From Geodermatophilus sabuli (GTDB lineage Bacteria > Actinomycetota > Actinomycetes > Mycobacteriales > Geodermatophilaceae): a stretch of 64,000 nt of DNA. Location of the stretch: positions 175,305-239,304 of the forward strand of contig NZ_OBDO01000003.1 in NCBI RefSeq assembly GCF_900215145.1. Reading direction: 5' to 3'. The notes under the pieces are model-generated. The model did no database searches. It had not been told where the DNA came from and was given only the letters and a program-made list of their open reading frames with translations. The stretch's first letter is position 1, and every line of letters starts with the position of its first letter. The translations under genes and the position numbers were made by a program. Shown here one piece after another: positions 63,536 to 64,000 of the stretch.

Positions 63536-64000
63536 CCACGACTCGGTGCTGGGCCCCTGGGGCTGGTTCGAGGACTTCTACCCGGGCCAGCAGATGCGCC
63601 ACTCCCGTGCGGCCACGGTGGGCGAGGTCGAGGGCAGCGGGCCGGCCAAACAGGTGATGAACACCGCGCAGGCCCACTTCAACGACCACTTCCTGACCGG
63701 GTCACCCCTCGGCGACGAGCGCCTCGTGTTCGGCCTCGCCACGGCCTCCCTCGTCTACGGCCTGGCCTCACAGGACACCGCCGAGCACGCCGTGGCCGAG
63801 CTCGGGTGGTCACGGCTGCGATTCCGCGCACCGGTGCACCACGGCGACACCATCGAGGCCTTCACCGAGGTCGTCTCGGTCGAACCCGGCAGCGACGACC
63901 GCGACCCGGGGACGGTGGTGTTCCGGCACTGGGGGCGCAGGCACGACGGCGTCGTGGTCTTCGAGGGCGAGCGGTCGACCCTCGTGCGGCGTCGCTGCTC
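63525..64000 (+). CDS. MaoC-family hydratase, truncated by window edge
   Basis: A frame opening at ATG 63525 (overlapping the CoA-transferase stop by 11 bases) stays open to the last base. It reads MPVDHDSVLGPWGWFEDFYP, then RHSRAATVGEVEGSG, NDHFLTGSPLGDERLVFGLA and LRFRAPVHHGDTIEAFTEVV, the layout of MaoC/mesaconyl-CoA hydratase proteins. About 158 residues are visible. A second MaoC gene in the operon suggests two hydration steps or a heterodimer with the protein at 60851. Confidence 0.85.
   Translation, partial: MPVDHDSVLGPWGWFEDFYPGQQMRHSRAATVGEVEGSGPAKQVMNTAQAHFNDHFLTGSPLGDERLVFGLATASLVYGLASQDTAEHAVAELGWSRLRFRAPVHHGDTIEAFTEVVSVEPGSDDRDPGTVVFRHWGRRHDGVVVFEGERSTLVRRRC

Noticed and set aside
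1..64000. Search by eye for CRISPR arrays, tRNA or rRNA genes, phage genes and biosynthetic megasynthases
   Set aside because: No regular spaced repeats, tRNA-like CCA ends with cloverleaf arms, or such gene families were seen.

Overview
The window is very GC-rich DNA with GC-rich third codon positions, GTG/TTG starts, LigC/PolDom-type ligase and polymerase genes, F420-linked enzymes and a mycofactocin-type alcohol dehydrogenase. This points to a soil actinobacterium. Geodermatophilaceae or Pseudonocardiales would fit, but I cannot fix the genus from sequence alone.

Left part (1-18 kb), housekeeping and scars: an antitoxin whose toxin partner is cut by the window edge; a LigC-type ATP-dependent DNA ligase whose 3' end has been tandemly copied; a secreted alpha/beta-hydrolase peptidase; a stand-alone LigD-type polymerase/primase; and an IclR regulator. 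Next to the regulator lies a decayed P450/phthalate-type reductase locus. Then come a crotonase, a secreted beta-propeller protein, an IS5-family transposase remnant, a GNAT-like protein, a CitE-like lyase and an operon-like run. That run holds a regulator with five tandem Cro/CI-type helix-turn-helix units coupled by a stop/start overlap to pntA-pntB (proton-translocating transhydrogenase), with an F420:NADPH oxidoreductase gene upstream.

Right part (about 18-64 kb), a large catabolic island: two related ribose-type ABC uptake modules, two zinc alcohol dehydrogenases, four aldehyde dehydrogenases counting both strands, an LLM/F420-type oxidoreductase, six acyl-CoA dehydrogenases (two apparent heteromeric pairs), crotonases, SDRs, a thiolase, a thiolase-like/DUF35 pair, a hydantoinase/oxoprolinase A-B pair, an amidohydrolase, two family III CoA-transferases, a CitE-like lyase and two MaoC hydratases. 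The likely flow is uptake, alcohol to aldehyde to acid oxidation, CoA activation, then beta-oxidation, aldol-type cleavage and a C5-type ending (MaoC, CitE, CoA-transferase). The substrate is not identifiable from the sequence. No AMP-forming acyl-CoA ligase is visible.

The island is held together by a repeated palindromic operator with core TGGTTGACAAACT, or a diverged form of it. I find it at eleven promoter regions from 19.9 to 60.7 kb. In six of them it overlaps a TTGACA -35 box placed 16-18 bases before a -10-like hexamer. One copy sits between the -35 and -10 of a TetR gene (35177) that appears to be leaderless, so this TetR is the best candidate for the local regulator. A perfect 1,086-bp direct repeat carries both ABC permease genes, while the two binding-protein genes next to them have diverged.
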